Shown: positions 1-6,230, counted from the first letter of the stretch. The stretch is 7,780 bases of DNA from Candidatus Aenigmatarchaeota archaeon (GCA_021163805.1 JAGGTL010000044.1:1-7780), one strand, 5' to 3'. Notes: generated by a model from the sequence alone, not told the origin. A program made the numbers and translations.

Positions 1-2
1 TA

Positions 3-113
3 AGAGGAAAAATAACAAGAGAAGGATCATTGCAACTTGAATTTGGGGTATATGATGAGCAAGAACTCTGCAATGCTTTTATCAAGTTACTCAACTTACT
101 CAAAAGTAAATAA
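3..113 (+). CDS. C-terminal end of an unidentified protein (5' partial)
   Basis: The third forward frame is open from the window edge to a TAA at 111-113 and gives 36 residues ending in LLNLLKSK. The stretch has ordinary protein composition: a charged, beta-like segment (GKITREGSLQLEFGVYDEQE) followed by an amphipathic helix. The gene faces the regulator at 149-787 tail to tail, with a T-rich tract between them, as expected for a real gene end. No family is recognisable from so short a tail. The overlapping 71-codon frame starting at 37 has low-complexity Ser/Asn/Phe composition and runs through the antisense of the regulator, so this reading is preferred. Confidence 0.5.
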   Translation, partial: RGKITREGSLQLEFGVYDEQELCNAFIKLLNLLKSK

Positions 114-128
114 AAGAAACCTCCTCAA

Positions 129-149
129 TTTTGATTTTTTTATTTTTTT
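129..149 (+). terminator. T-rich terminator after the partial upstream gene
   Basis: Sixteen bases after the TAA at 111-113, the + strand becomes a T tract interrupted only by single G and A bases, running up to the end of the convergent regulator gene. Archaeal RNA polymerase can terminate on oligo-T tracts without a hairpin. No stable stem precedes it; a 5-bp hairpin (TTACT/AGTAA, 96-109) lies inside the coding region and is not followed by T residues. Confidence 0.4.
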
Positions 150-787
150 CATTTCGCAATCTTCCACATTAACTCAAAATAATTCAAAAAATTATTCGCA
201 ATCTCTTGGTTTTTTATTAAGATGGTTATTGGATTATCTGCCCAGAGAGTGATTCCCAATCTGTCCCTGTAAATTGTTAAACTTGCCGGAGAAACATATT
301 CTTCCGGCAGAAAACGAACTTCAATTAATCTATATTTTTTCAAAAATTTCACATCCTTCTTTGCAGACAGCATTTTGATTTTTATCTTTTTCTTAATTCT
401 CTTTCTTGTAAATCTTGGCAAAAAGGTTTTCAATAATTCTTCTGTTTTATCTATTGTAGTGCAGATTACATAAATTGTTTTTCCTTCCTTAATCTCATCC
501 ATATACATTGTCTTTATCCCTTCTCTTCCAAATAAGATTCTCGCATCAACCTCTTTTTTCCCTTTTTTCATCAATTCTTCCAGATTTGGGATTAGTTTGA
601 TAAGTTCCTGCCTGATTTTTCTTAAATATTCTTCCTTCTCTTCAAGAATGTCTAGTAATTTGATTGGATTAATAACTTTATAAAACTTTTTATCTTCTTT
701 TTCAATAAAAGAGACCAGACCCTTTTCCAAAAGTTTTTGAATCACATCATAAACCGTTCTTCTTTCCATTCTTGTTTCTTTTCCCAA
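149..787 (-). CDS. TrmB-family transcriptional regulator with shortened winged-helix domain
   Basis: This is a probable cytoplasmic transcription factor of the archaeal TrmB type. Residues 1-50 contain the second half of a winged helix: a recognition helix (RMERRTVYDVIQKLLEKGLV) and a wing (SFIEKEDKKFYKVINP). A charged coiled-coil linker follows (about 45-75). The C-terminal effector domain begins at FGREGIKTMYMDEIKEGK, and its later part (RFLPEEYVSPASLTIY, then FELMWKIAK at the end) resembles the sensor half common in TrmB-like proteins of DPANN archaea. Family members normally begin with 20 to 25 further residues (helix 1 and most of helix 2). These are missing here, because the frame closes seven codons upstream with no start codon. 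Translation can begin at TTG 787, which has a GGAG just upstream, or at ATG 769. A TATA box at 813-822 would place the RNA start near 792, so the short form seems to be what is made. The ligand is unknown. Confidence 0.75.
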   Translation of the reverse strand: MGKETRMERRTVYDVIQKLLEKGLVSFIEKEDKKFYKVINPIKLLDILEEKEEYLRKIRQELIKLIPNLEELMKKGKKEVDARILFGREGIKTMYMDEIKEGKTIYVICTTIDKTEELLKTFLPRFTRKRIKKKIKIKMLSAKKDVKFLKKYRLIEVRFLPEEYVSPASLTIYRDRLGITLWADNPITILIKNQEIANNFLNYFELMWKIAK

Positions 788-812
788 ATTGCTCCAATTC
801 TCGTTTTGTTAT

Positions 813-822
813 CTTTTATATA
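813..822 (-). promoter_or_regulatory. TATA box of the TrmB-like gene
   Basis: Read on the - strand, this is TATATAAAAG, a near-ideal archaeal TATA box. Its centre predicts transcription starting about 25 bases downstream, near 792. That is five bases before the TTG at 787 or about 23 before the ATG at 769. Its upstream edge overlaps the inverted repeat at 820-837. Confidence 0.5.
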
Positions 823-837
823 ACTATATAGAGTTAT
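820..837. promoter_or_regulatory. Inverted repeat ATAACT-N6-AGTTAT, possible operator
   Basis: Two perfect 6-base arms flank a 6-base spacer and overlap the upstream edge of the TATA box of the TrmB-like gene. Binding here would block TBP/TFB loading and so could give autorepression. The arms are AT-rich, so chance occurrence is possible. The second inverted repeat begins at the last base of this one. Confidence 0.35.
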
Positions 838-859
838 GTCTAAATATATTTATTAGACA
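837..859. promoter_or_regulatory. Inverted repeat TGTCTAA-N9-TTAGACA, probable operator
   Basis: Two perfect 7-base arms, centred 16 bases apart, form a 23-base dyad. The size suits a dimeric winged-helix regulator. It ends one base before the TATA box of the lipoprotein gene (861-868), covering the position of its TFB-recognition element. The arms contain G/C bases in an otherwise almost pure AT region, which makes the dyad less likely to be chance. The natural candidate to bind it is the divergently encoded TrmB-like protein; that is inference. Confidence 0.45.
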
Positions 860-860
860 C

Positions 861-868
861 TATAATAA
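861..868 (+). promoter_or_regulatory. TATA box of the lipoprotein gene, leaderless spacing
   Basis: TATAATAA is centred about 26 bases before the ATG at 891, the distance at which archaeal transcription starts. The mRNA would begin at or very near the start codon. No Shine-Dalgarno sequence precedes that ATG, which agrees with a leaderless message. Confidence 0.45.
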
Positions 869-890
869 AAACTACTAAATATAATATTTT

Positions 891-2030
891 ATGAATATGA
901 ATTTTAAAATATGGATAATTTTAACAAGCATTATTTTGATTATATTATTTGGCGGGTGTATTCAAGAGAGAAACGAGAGAATAAATCAAACTAAAGAAAT
1001 AAATTTAAAATTCAATCTTCCTTACAATTTATATAAGTGTAAACTTTTGCCACAAGAACAGAAAAATTCTTGTTATCTAGATGTTGCAGAGGTCTTCAAA
1101 AACGACTCACTTTGTGAATTTTTAGAACCTTGCTCAGAATACAATCTCGTGGCTTGTAAAGATGTTTGTTATTTGAATCTTGCTAAACTCAAAATGGAAA
1201 TTTCACTCTGTGATAAAATAAAATATGATCCTCTTAAAAATACCTGCTATGCCGTACTCAATAAAAATATTGCCTTCTGTAAAGAGGATGAATATTATGA
1301 TGCCAATGATTGCTATTATGAAGTTGCCACAACAACACAAAATCAAACTATTTGCAATGAAATACAAGATAAAGATATGAAATTGATGTGTTATGCTTAT
1401 ATCACTAAAAATGTTTCTTTCTGCAAAAATCTAAGTGAATCAAATAAATTTAATTGCTACATTTCAATTGCTAAAAAAAGAGGGGATCTCTCAATTTGTG
1501 ATATAATTAATCATACCAATCAAAAATTTGTTTGCTATGCAGATGTTGCTAAAGCTACTGAGAATACCTCTATTTGTGAATTAATAACCAACCTTTACAT
1601 AAAGGATACGTGTTACATAGAGGTGGCGAGGAATGGAGAAAATTATCCAATATGTAAGAATGTCCAAGACAATAGTCTAAGAGATGAATGCTACTTGACA
1701 GTTTTTAGAGACACTGGAAATCCATTAATTTGTGAAAGATTATCAAACCGGGAGTGGAGAGGGGGATGTTATCGAGACTCTTTTAAAATAGCGGAAATTA
1801 TTGGATTGTCCATATGTGAAGAGATTCCGAACACGACCTACAAAGATGAGTGTTTTTCTAAAATAGCTGTAAATGAAAAAGACTTCTCTATTTGTGGGAG
1901 AATTAATGATAGAGAAATTAAAGATTGGTGTTTTTTTAAAATATCCAGAGGTAAAAAAGATACTTCCCTTTGTGAAAGAATTATTGATGAAAATATAAAA
2001 ATGATGTGTATTAAGAATGAACAAAATTAG
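891..2030 (+). CDS. Cysteine-repeat surface lipoprotein
   Basis: This is a predicted exported, lipid-anchored surface protein of unknown function, 379 residues long. The N-terminus has one Lys (6), a hydrophobic stretch (7-21) and a lipobox-like LFGGC with Cys23 as the likely lipidated residue. A short polar linker follows. From Cys50 to Cys373 the chain is a tandem array with pattern CY-x12-C-x11, period 26, in about twelve units starting at Cys61, 93, 119, 141, 167, 189, 215, 241, 267, 293, 321 and 347. Two units are shortened to 22. There are 28 cysteines besides the lipobox, an even number that suits disulfide pairing. Eight N-x-S/T sequons (N32, 71, 151, 174, 180, 207, 225, 314) suggest N-glycosylation. 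The unit looks helical, like a short Sel1/TPR-type hairpin, but I cannot name a family. It is divergent from the TrmB-like gene, with probable operators between. An in-frame ATG two codons later (897) is an alternative start. Confidence 0.85.
   Translation: MNMNFKIWIILTSIILIILFGGCIQERNERINQTKEINLKFNLPYNLYKCKLLPQEQKNSCYLDVAEVFKNDSLCEFLEPCSEYNLVACKDVCYLNLAKLKMEISLCDKIKYDPLKNTCYAVLNKNIAFCKEDEYYDANDCYYEVATTTQNQTICNEIQDKDMKLMCYAYITKNVSFCKNLSESNKFNCYISIAKKRGDLSICDIINHTNQKFVCYADVAKATENTSICELITNLYIKDTCYIEVARNGENYPICKNVQDNSLRDECYLTVFRDTGNPLICERLSNREWRGGCYRDSFKIAEIIGLSICEEIPNTTYKDECFSKIAVNEKDFSICGRINDREIKDWCFFKISRGKKDTSLCERIIDENIKMMCIKNEQN
1167..2009 (+). repeat. Coding tandem repeat, 26-residue (78-base) period
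   Basis: From Cys93 to Cys373 of the lipoprotein the spacing between successive cysteines is 14, 12, 11, 11, 14, 12, 11, 11, 14, 12, 14, 12, 14, 12, 14, 12, 16, 12, 14, 12, 14, 12. The unit consensus is roughly CYxxVAxxxxxxSICExIxxxxxKDx. At DNA level the units share only short runs such as TTTGTGAA, so this is an old, diverged array kept by protein constraint and not a recent satellite expansion. Confidence 0.8.
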
Positions 2031-2218
2031 TGGAAGAAATTAGTAAGATTGTGCTACAAGTTCTTTCCAAGTTTCTACGACAATATGAAAAAATGGGGAG
2101 AATTTAAGAAAAAGAGAGCTTTTTATAAGTTCTATTGTTAATAATTCAAAAGAAAGACGGGTTATTATGACATTCAAATAAAATTGACGCTTTACAAGAG
2201 ATAGCAATCAAACAAGTT
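2031..2218. other. Intergenic stretch, mostly without supported genes
   Basis: The 292 bases between the lipoprotein stop and the Nudix gene end contain no clear full gene. Directly after the TAG at 2028-2030 the lipoprotein frame stays open for 36 more codons to a TAA at 2139-2141, reading as plausible basic/aromatic protein (…LCYKFFPSFYDNMKKW…). A TATA-like TTTTATAAG lies at 2121-2129. An ATG at 2167 opens only four codons before TAA. This may be eroded coding sequence. Confidence 0.4.
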
Positions 2219-2329
2219 ATGAATGAAGATTGCCCTGTTTACGAAAGAGACGTTACAATAGAAGAAATCAAAAAAACCTTCAAAGCTTATAAAGATTTGC
2301 TCGAACTTCGTTATCTTGAAGATCAATAA
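2219..2329 (+). CDS. Small ORF, 36 residues or more; possible mini-gene or frameshifted remnant
   Basis: The frame encodes an Asp/Glu/Lys-rich helical peptide starting MNEDCPVYERDVTIEEIKK and ending LLELRYLEDQ. It is open further back, to a TGA at 2168-2170, and the extra residues (IDALQEIAIKQV) also look like a natural amphipathic helix, but no start codon lies there in frame. An ATG at 2167, in the adjacent frame, would join it into a 53-residue protein if one base near 2172 were removed. It may therefore be a disrupted small gene, or a sequencing error. Its last seven bases overlap the end of the convergent Nudix gene. I do not recognise the family; a short real gene starting at 2219 is also possible. 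Confidence 0.3.
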   Translation: MNEDCPVYERDVTIEEIKKTFKAYKDLLELRYLEDQ

Positions 2330-2772
2330 TTATTTTTGTAATTTCTTGATGTATTAAGTATCTTTTTCACACTATCAGTAATCGGATACAAGTGTAATCT
2401 GTTTTTATTTACCCATATAAAATCATCATGCTCTTTTAATCTGATTTTAATAGGTTCCTCAACAGTTATTACAAAATTAAACTGTCTCGTTTTTTCCCCG
2501 CCTTCGGATTCATAATCAAAATAACCTAAGTATCTTTTTATTTCTCTTATCCTTAATCCTGTTTCTTCTTCAACTTCTCGGTAAAGAGCACTATCCAGCG
2601 ACTCATCATCTTCAACCTTACCGCTTGGTAATTCATAAATCCCACCCATAAAATCATCTTTGGGCCTCTTTAACAAAAGAACTAATGAATCTTTTTGAAT
2701 TACAGCCCCAACAACATATCTCTTTATTCCAGCCATTTGAGCATCTTTTATTAAATCTTCATAAAAATTCAT
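2323..2772 (-). CDS. Nudix hydrolase
   Basis: This is a cytoplasmic Mg-dependent hydrolase of nucleoside diphosphates linked to another moiety. With the start at ATG 2772 it has 149 residues, a single-domain size. A short N-terminal helix leads into the first beta strand (RYVVGAVIQKDSLVLLLKR). The complete Nudix box GX5EX7REUXEEXGU occupies residues 51-73, with Arg65 and the EVEEE metal-binding glutamates intact. It is preceded by GGIYELPSGK. The frame extends to an ATG at 2832, but that would run into polC, so 2772 was chosen; ATG 2736 is a shorter alternative. The core resembles MutT/ADP-ribose-pyrophosphatase-like members, and the substrate (oxidised dNTP, ADP-ribose or another) cannot be decided. 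It is head to head with polC across 37 bases, so a shared promoter region and a role in nucleotide-pool cleaning are plausible inferences. No Shine-Dalgarno sequence is seen. Confidence 0.88.
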   Translation of the reverse strand: MNFYEDLIKDAQMAGIKRYVVGAVIQKDSLVLLLKRPKDDFMGGIYELPSGKVEDDESLDSALYREVEEETGLRIREIKRYLGYFDYESEGGEKTRQFNFVITVEEPIKIRLKEHDDFIWVNKNRLHLYPITDSVKKILNTSRNYKNNY

Positions 2773-2809
2773 AATAGAAGAGAAATTCTTTTTATTGTAA
2801 ATAATAGTT
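2773..2809. promoter_or_regulatory. Divergent promoter region between Nudix gene and polC
   Basis: Only 37 bases separate the two start codons. On the - strand, CAATAAAAAG (2787-2796) is a possible TATA element for the Nudix gene, about 20 bases before its ATG, which is slightly close. On the + strand no convincing TATA box lies at the expected position near 2784, so polC promoter elements may lie inside the Nudix coding region. Neither gene has a Shine-Dalgarno sequence. Confidence 0.35.
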
Positions 2810-5800
2810 ATGACTTCAGAAGAATATTTCAAAAATCTGAAATTGCAGATTGATAGTTTATATGAAATTGCAGGAAAAGCAAAGAAATCTGGAAAAGATT
2901 ATGAAACTTTTGTCGAATCTAAAAGAGCATCGGATAAATATAATAGATGCATAGATATTCTCGAAACGGTGACTCCAGAATTTGGAAAACATCGGAAAGA
3001 TATAGTAAAGAGAATAAAGGAATTAGAAGACAATTTTGGTGTTGGTTCTGATGAGGTCGCTCTCGAAATAGCAAAAGAAATTGCCATCGGAAAGTTCTTC
3101 AAATTTGAAACAAAAGAAGAAGCAATTCTGTCTGGTTTGAGATTTGGATGTGCTTATAATACTCAAGGAGTTGTTGCAGCACCAATAGAAGGAATTACCG
3201 GAGTAAAAATAGACAAAAAAGAAAATTTTCTTTATGTTTATTATGCAGGTCCAATAAGGACGGCAGGAGGCACTTCGCAGGTATTTACTCTATTTATTGC
3301 AGATTATTTAAGAAAAACTTTTGGACTAAACAGATATGTGCCAACAAAATCTGAAATAGAAAGATATTACGCCGAGGTTACTGATTATATAAATTATGTG
3401 ACAAGAAAGCAATACAAACCAAATGAAGAAGAAATCTACTTTCTCGTTAAAAATGTTCCTATATGCATCACAGGAGAACCAACAGAAAAAAGAGAAGTTT
3501 CAAGACACAAAGATCTGGAAAGAGCGGAAACAACAAGAATAAGGGGAGGAATGTGCCTGATTTATTTGGATGGCCTGCCTTTAAAAGCAAACAAACTGCT
3601 AAAAAAATTGAAAAAATATGGAGATCAATTTAATTTAACAGATACTTGGAGATGGCTGGAAGATTTTATTAAATTAAAGAAAGATAAAACTGCAGATACG
3701 AAAGGCACAAAATATAAATTCCTCGAAGAAGTACCAGCCGGAAGGCCAATTTATTCAATGCCAACTTTAAGAGGAGGATTCAGGTTGAGATATGGGAGAA
3801 GTAGAAATACAGGGTCTGGATGTTTTGGTTTTCATCCAGCAACCCTTGAAATACTTGATTCCTTTCCAGCAATAGCCTCGCAAATGAAAGTTGAACTCCC
3901 CGGAAAAAGTTGCACCGTCGCAGTCTGTGACAGTATAGAAGGTCCCATTGTTAAACTAAAAAACGGAGATGTTATAAAAATAGATTCTCAAACAAAAGCA
4001 AGAGAAATAAGGCCTGAAATTGATAAAATTCTGTTTATTGGAGATATTTTAATATCTTTTGGGGATTTTTATGAAAACGGGGAAAAACTGATTAGAAGTC
4101 CTTATGTAGAAGAGGTCTGGAAGTTTGATTTAAAAGAGAAACTTGATGAAGCTCAAAAATTGATTGGAAAAGAGAGAGTTGAGGAATTGCTAAGGAATCC
4201 AAAAGATATAAGTGCAGAAGAAGCAATAAAACTTTCTCGGATTCTTCCTTTGCATCCAAAATATTTGTATTTTTATAATGATTTCTCCTCAGAAGAACTA
4301 TCTGATTTAATAGAATATCTAAGTTCCGGAGAAAAAAAAGATAATAAATTAGTTTTAAAAAATAATGAGAGAAAAAAACTGCTTGAAAAAGCCGTTATTC
4401 CGCATTATGTATCACCGGATAAATTATATATCATAATTGAAGATTATTTACCCATTTTAAAAACCTTCGAAGGAATTAATTTGGAGGAACTAAGAAAAAG
4501 TGATTTAACAGGGTTTGAACTTGTGAACAAATTTTCAAAATTTGAAATCAAAGAGAAACTTACGAGATATATAGGAGCAAGAATGGGAAGGCCCGAAAAA
4601 GCACAGGAAAGAAAAATGAAAGGCTCTCCGCAGGTTTTGTTTCCTGTTGGTCAAGAAGGAGGCAAAATGAGAAACCTAGTTGAAGTTTCTCAGATCGTAA
4701 CAGAAGTAAGTGAATTTACCTGTCCTGAACATGGCTCCTCAATTTTTCCATATTGTTTGAGATGCGGAAAACATCTGAAATTTCCAAAAGTTGTTAAAAA
4801 GAAAATAAATGTCGCCGGTCTGCTGAATGAAGCATATAAAAATCTGAATGAACCCAGATTAACATTGATAAAAGGTGTAAGAGGGACTAGTTCAAAACAT
4901 AAAGTCCCGGAGCCAATAGAAAAAGGTATTTTGAGAGCAAAACATAATCTTTATGTTTTCAGAGACGGGACAATAAGGTATGACATGGTCAATGCTCCAT
5001 TAACACATTTTAAGCCAAAAGAGATCCACACTTCAATTGAAAAATTGAGAGAATTGGGATATAAAAAAGATATTTATGGAAAAGAATTGATAAATGAGAA
5101 TCAAATTCTTGAACTTTTCCCGCAGGATATTGTAATCTCAAATTACGGAGAGGAAAGCGCTGCCGATTATTTTTTATCCATATCAAAGTTTGTTGATGAA
5201 GAACTTGAAAAATTTTATAAAATTAAACCATTTTACAATGCGAAAAAGAAGGAAGATTTGATAGGGCATTTGTTTTTGGATATAGCTCCACATACCATTT
5301 CTCCGGTAGTTTGCAGATTGATTGGATTTACGGCAAATAGATGCCATTACGCCCATCCTTACTTATTTGCTGCAACGAGAAGGGACTGCGACGGAGAAGA
5401 GAACGGCATTATGCTTATGTTGGATTGTTTATTGAATTTCTCAAAGGAATATTTACCGGCAAAAAGAGGGAGTATATCCGACGCTCCGCTTACGATAACG
5501 ACAACGTTAAATTTGGGAGAAGTAGATGATGAAGTTTATGATCTCGATATTGCTTTTGAGTATCCAAAAGAATTTTATGAAAAGACAAAAGAAGAAGTTT
5601 ATCCGTCGGAGATTAATATTGAGAGAGTTGCTGACAGACTTAATTCAAAAGATCCATATTCTGGACTTGGTTATACAACAGAAACAACAGATTTCAATAC
5701 GGGGGTTCATTTGACAAGATATAAGGATGTTGCAGACATGGTTGAAAAAGTAATGATACAATTAAAATTGGCAGAAAAATTGAATTGCGTTGATGAAAAA

Positions 5801-6127
5801 CTGGTTGCCTACAAAATTCTATCAACTCATTTTTTAAAAGATTTGAAGGGAAATCTCAGAACATTTTTCAAACAAACTTTCAGATGCACCAGTTGCAATG
5901 CAATTTATAGAAGACCTCCGCTTTCTGGAAAATGTCTGAAATGCAAGGGCAATCTCGTTTTGACAGTTTCAGAGGGAACAATCTCAAAATATCTCGAAGC
6001 AAGCAAAAAAATTGCGGAGCAATATCATATTCCGGATTACACAAAAGAACAATTAAAACTTTTGGAAAACCAATTGGAAAATGTTTTCGGAAAAAGAGCG
6101 AGGCAATTTTCTTTGAGTTCTTTTTAG
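2810..6127 (+). CDS. polC: DNA polymerase D large subunit DP2 (PolC), intein-free
   Basis: Catalytic subunit of the archaeal family-D replicative DNA polymerase, which works with DP1 (exonuclease, not in this window) and PCNA. At 1105 residues it is somewhat shorter than Pyrococcus DP2 (about 1260). Landmarks in order: helical N-terminus; AGPIRTAGGTSQ (146-157); RIRGG (243-247); SRNTGSGCFGFHPAT (331-345); RMGRPEKAQERKMK (591-604); zinc finger C638-x2-H641-x7-C649-x2-C652, with His in the usual second Cys position; the catalytic loop RRDCDGEEN (857-865); zinc finger C1026-x2-C1029-x12-C1042-x2-C1045; and a C-terminal PCNA-interacting peptide QFSLSSF (1099-1105). In Pyrococcus the catalytic loop reads NCDGDED, with the two Asp essential. 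Here the first is kept (Asp861) and the second is Glu863. No intein is present at this common insertion site. The ATG at 2810 gives a normal N-terminus and leaves no overlap with the Nudix gene. Confidence 0.97.
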   Translation: MTSEEYFKNLKLQIDSLYEIAGKAKKSGKDYETFVESKRASDKYNRCIDILETVTPEFGKHRKDIVKRIKELEDNFGVGSDEVALEIAKEIAIGKFFKFETKEEAILSGLRFGCAYNTQGVVAAPIEGITGVKIDKKENFLYVYYAGPIRTAGGTSQVFTLFIADYLRKTFGLNRYVPTKSEIERYYAEVTDYINYVTRKQYKPNEEEIYFLVKNVPICITGEPTEKREVSRHKDLERAETTRIRGGMCLIYLDGLPLKANKLLKKLKKYGDQFNLTDTWRWLEDFIKLKKDKTADTKGTKYKFLEEVPAGRPIYSMPTLRGGFRLRYGRSRNTGSGCFGFHPATLEILDSFPAIASQMKVELPGKSCTVAVCDSIEGPIVKLKNGDVIKIDSQTKAREIRPEIDKILFIGDILISFGDFYENGEKLIRSPYVEEVWKFDLKEKLDEAQKLIGKERVEELLRNPKDISAEEAIKLSRILPLHPKYLYFYNDFSSEELSDLIEYLSSGEKKDNKLVLKNNERKKLLEKAVIPHYVSPDKLYIIIEDYLPILKTFEGINLEELRKSDLTGFELVNKFSKFEIKEKLTRYIGARMGRPEKAQERKMKGSPQVLFPVGQEGGKMRNLVEVSQIVTEVSEFTCPEHGSSIFPYCLRCGKHLKFPKVVKKKINVAGLLNEAYKNLNEPRLTLIKGVRGTSSKHKVPEPIEKGILRAKHNLYVFRDGTIRYDMVNAPLTHFKPKEIHTSIEKLRELGYKKDIYGKELINENQILELFPQDIVISNYGEESAADYFLSISKFVDEELEKFYKIKPFYNAKKKEDLIGHLFLDIAPHTISPVVCRLIGFTANRCHYAHPYLFAATRRDCDGEENGIMLMLDCLLNFSKEYLPAKRGSISDAPLTITTTLNLGEVDDEVYDLDIAFEYPKEFYEKTKEEVYPSEINIERVADRLNSKDPYSGLGYTTETTDFNTGVHLTRYKDVADMVEKVMIQLKLAEKLNCVDEKLVAYKILSTHFLKDLKGNLRTFFKQTFRCTSCNAIYRRPPLSGKCLKCKGNLVLTVSEGTISKYLEASKKIAEQYHIPDYTKEQLKLLENQLENVFGKRARQFSLSSF

Positions 6128-6148
6128 AAGTTTCCTAAATTAATAAAA

Positions 6149-6190
6149 TTAAATTATATATAGTTTTCGGTTATGATATATATATATTAA
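6149..6190 (+). other. AT-only imperfect hairpin between polC and the microprotein gene
   Basis: TTAAATTATATATA (6149-6162) and TATATATATATTAA (6177-6190) can pair over 14 positions with two mismatches around a 14-base loop that contains the only G/C bases of the stretch (TTTTCGG). It follows the polC stop by about 20 bases. A transcription end signal or RNA-processing site is possible. The stem is all A-T, however, and no T tract follows, so it may be only compositional. Confidence 0.25.
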
Positions 6191-6200
6191 ATTTCAGAAA

Positions 6201-6210
6201 TATTTAAATA
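6201..6210 (+). promoter_or_regulatory. TATA box of the acidic microprotein gene
   Basis: TATTTAAATA, a perfect palindrome matching the archaeal TATA consensus, is centred about 25 to 26 bases before the ATG at 6231. This is leaderless spacing. It lies within an A-rich context (CAGAAATATTTAAATATTTTA) with purines upstream where TFB would bind. Confidence 0.6.
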
Positions 6211-6230
6211 TTTTATTTACACATAAAAAA

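Noticed and set aside
96..109. TTACT-CAAA-AGTAA hairpin as a terminator
   Set aside because: The stem is only 5 bp, lies inside the partial coding region and is not followed by a T tract.
37..252. 71-codon + strand frame
   Set aside because: It has low-complexity Ser/Asn/Phe content and overlaps the antisense of the TrmB-like gene. The adjacent frame ending at 113 is the better reading.
1743..2024. 93-codon - strand frame inside the lipoprotein gene
   Set aside because: It is a shadow of the strongly patterned cysteine-repeat frame, with Phe/Ser/Ile-rich content and no family features.
2773..2832. Longer Nudix start at ATG 2832
   Set aside because: It would overlap the polC coding region by 23 bases, and the extra residues (MKYSSEVITIIYNKKNFSSI) are not typical of the family. 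ATG 2772 fits better.
2899..3102. 67-codon - strand frame within polC
   Set aside because: It is antisense of a certain coding region with no protein signature.
5378..5410. Intein at the DP2 catalytic loop
   Set aside because: This is a common intein site in archaeal DP2, but here the sequence runs through without insertion and without intein splice motifs.
5341..6138. Three short + strand frames inside the 3' part of polC (5341-5529, 5526-5714, 5932-6138)
   Set aside because: They are out-of-frame shadows of conserved polymerase sequence, including the catalytic loop and the zinc finger. polC itself is intact, so they are not evidence of a frameshift.
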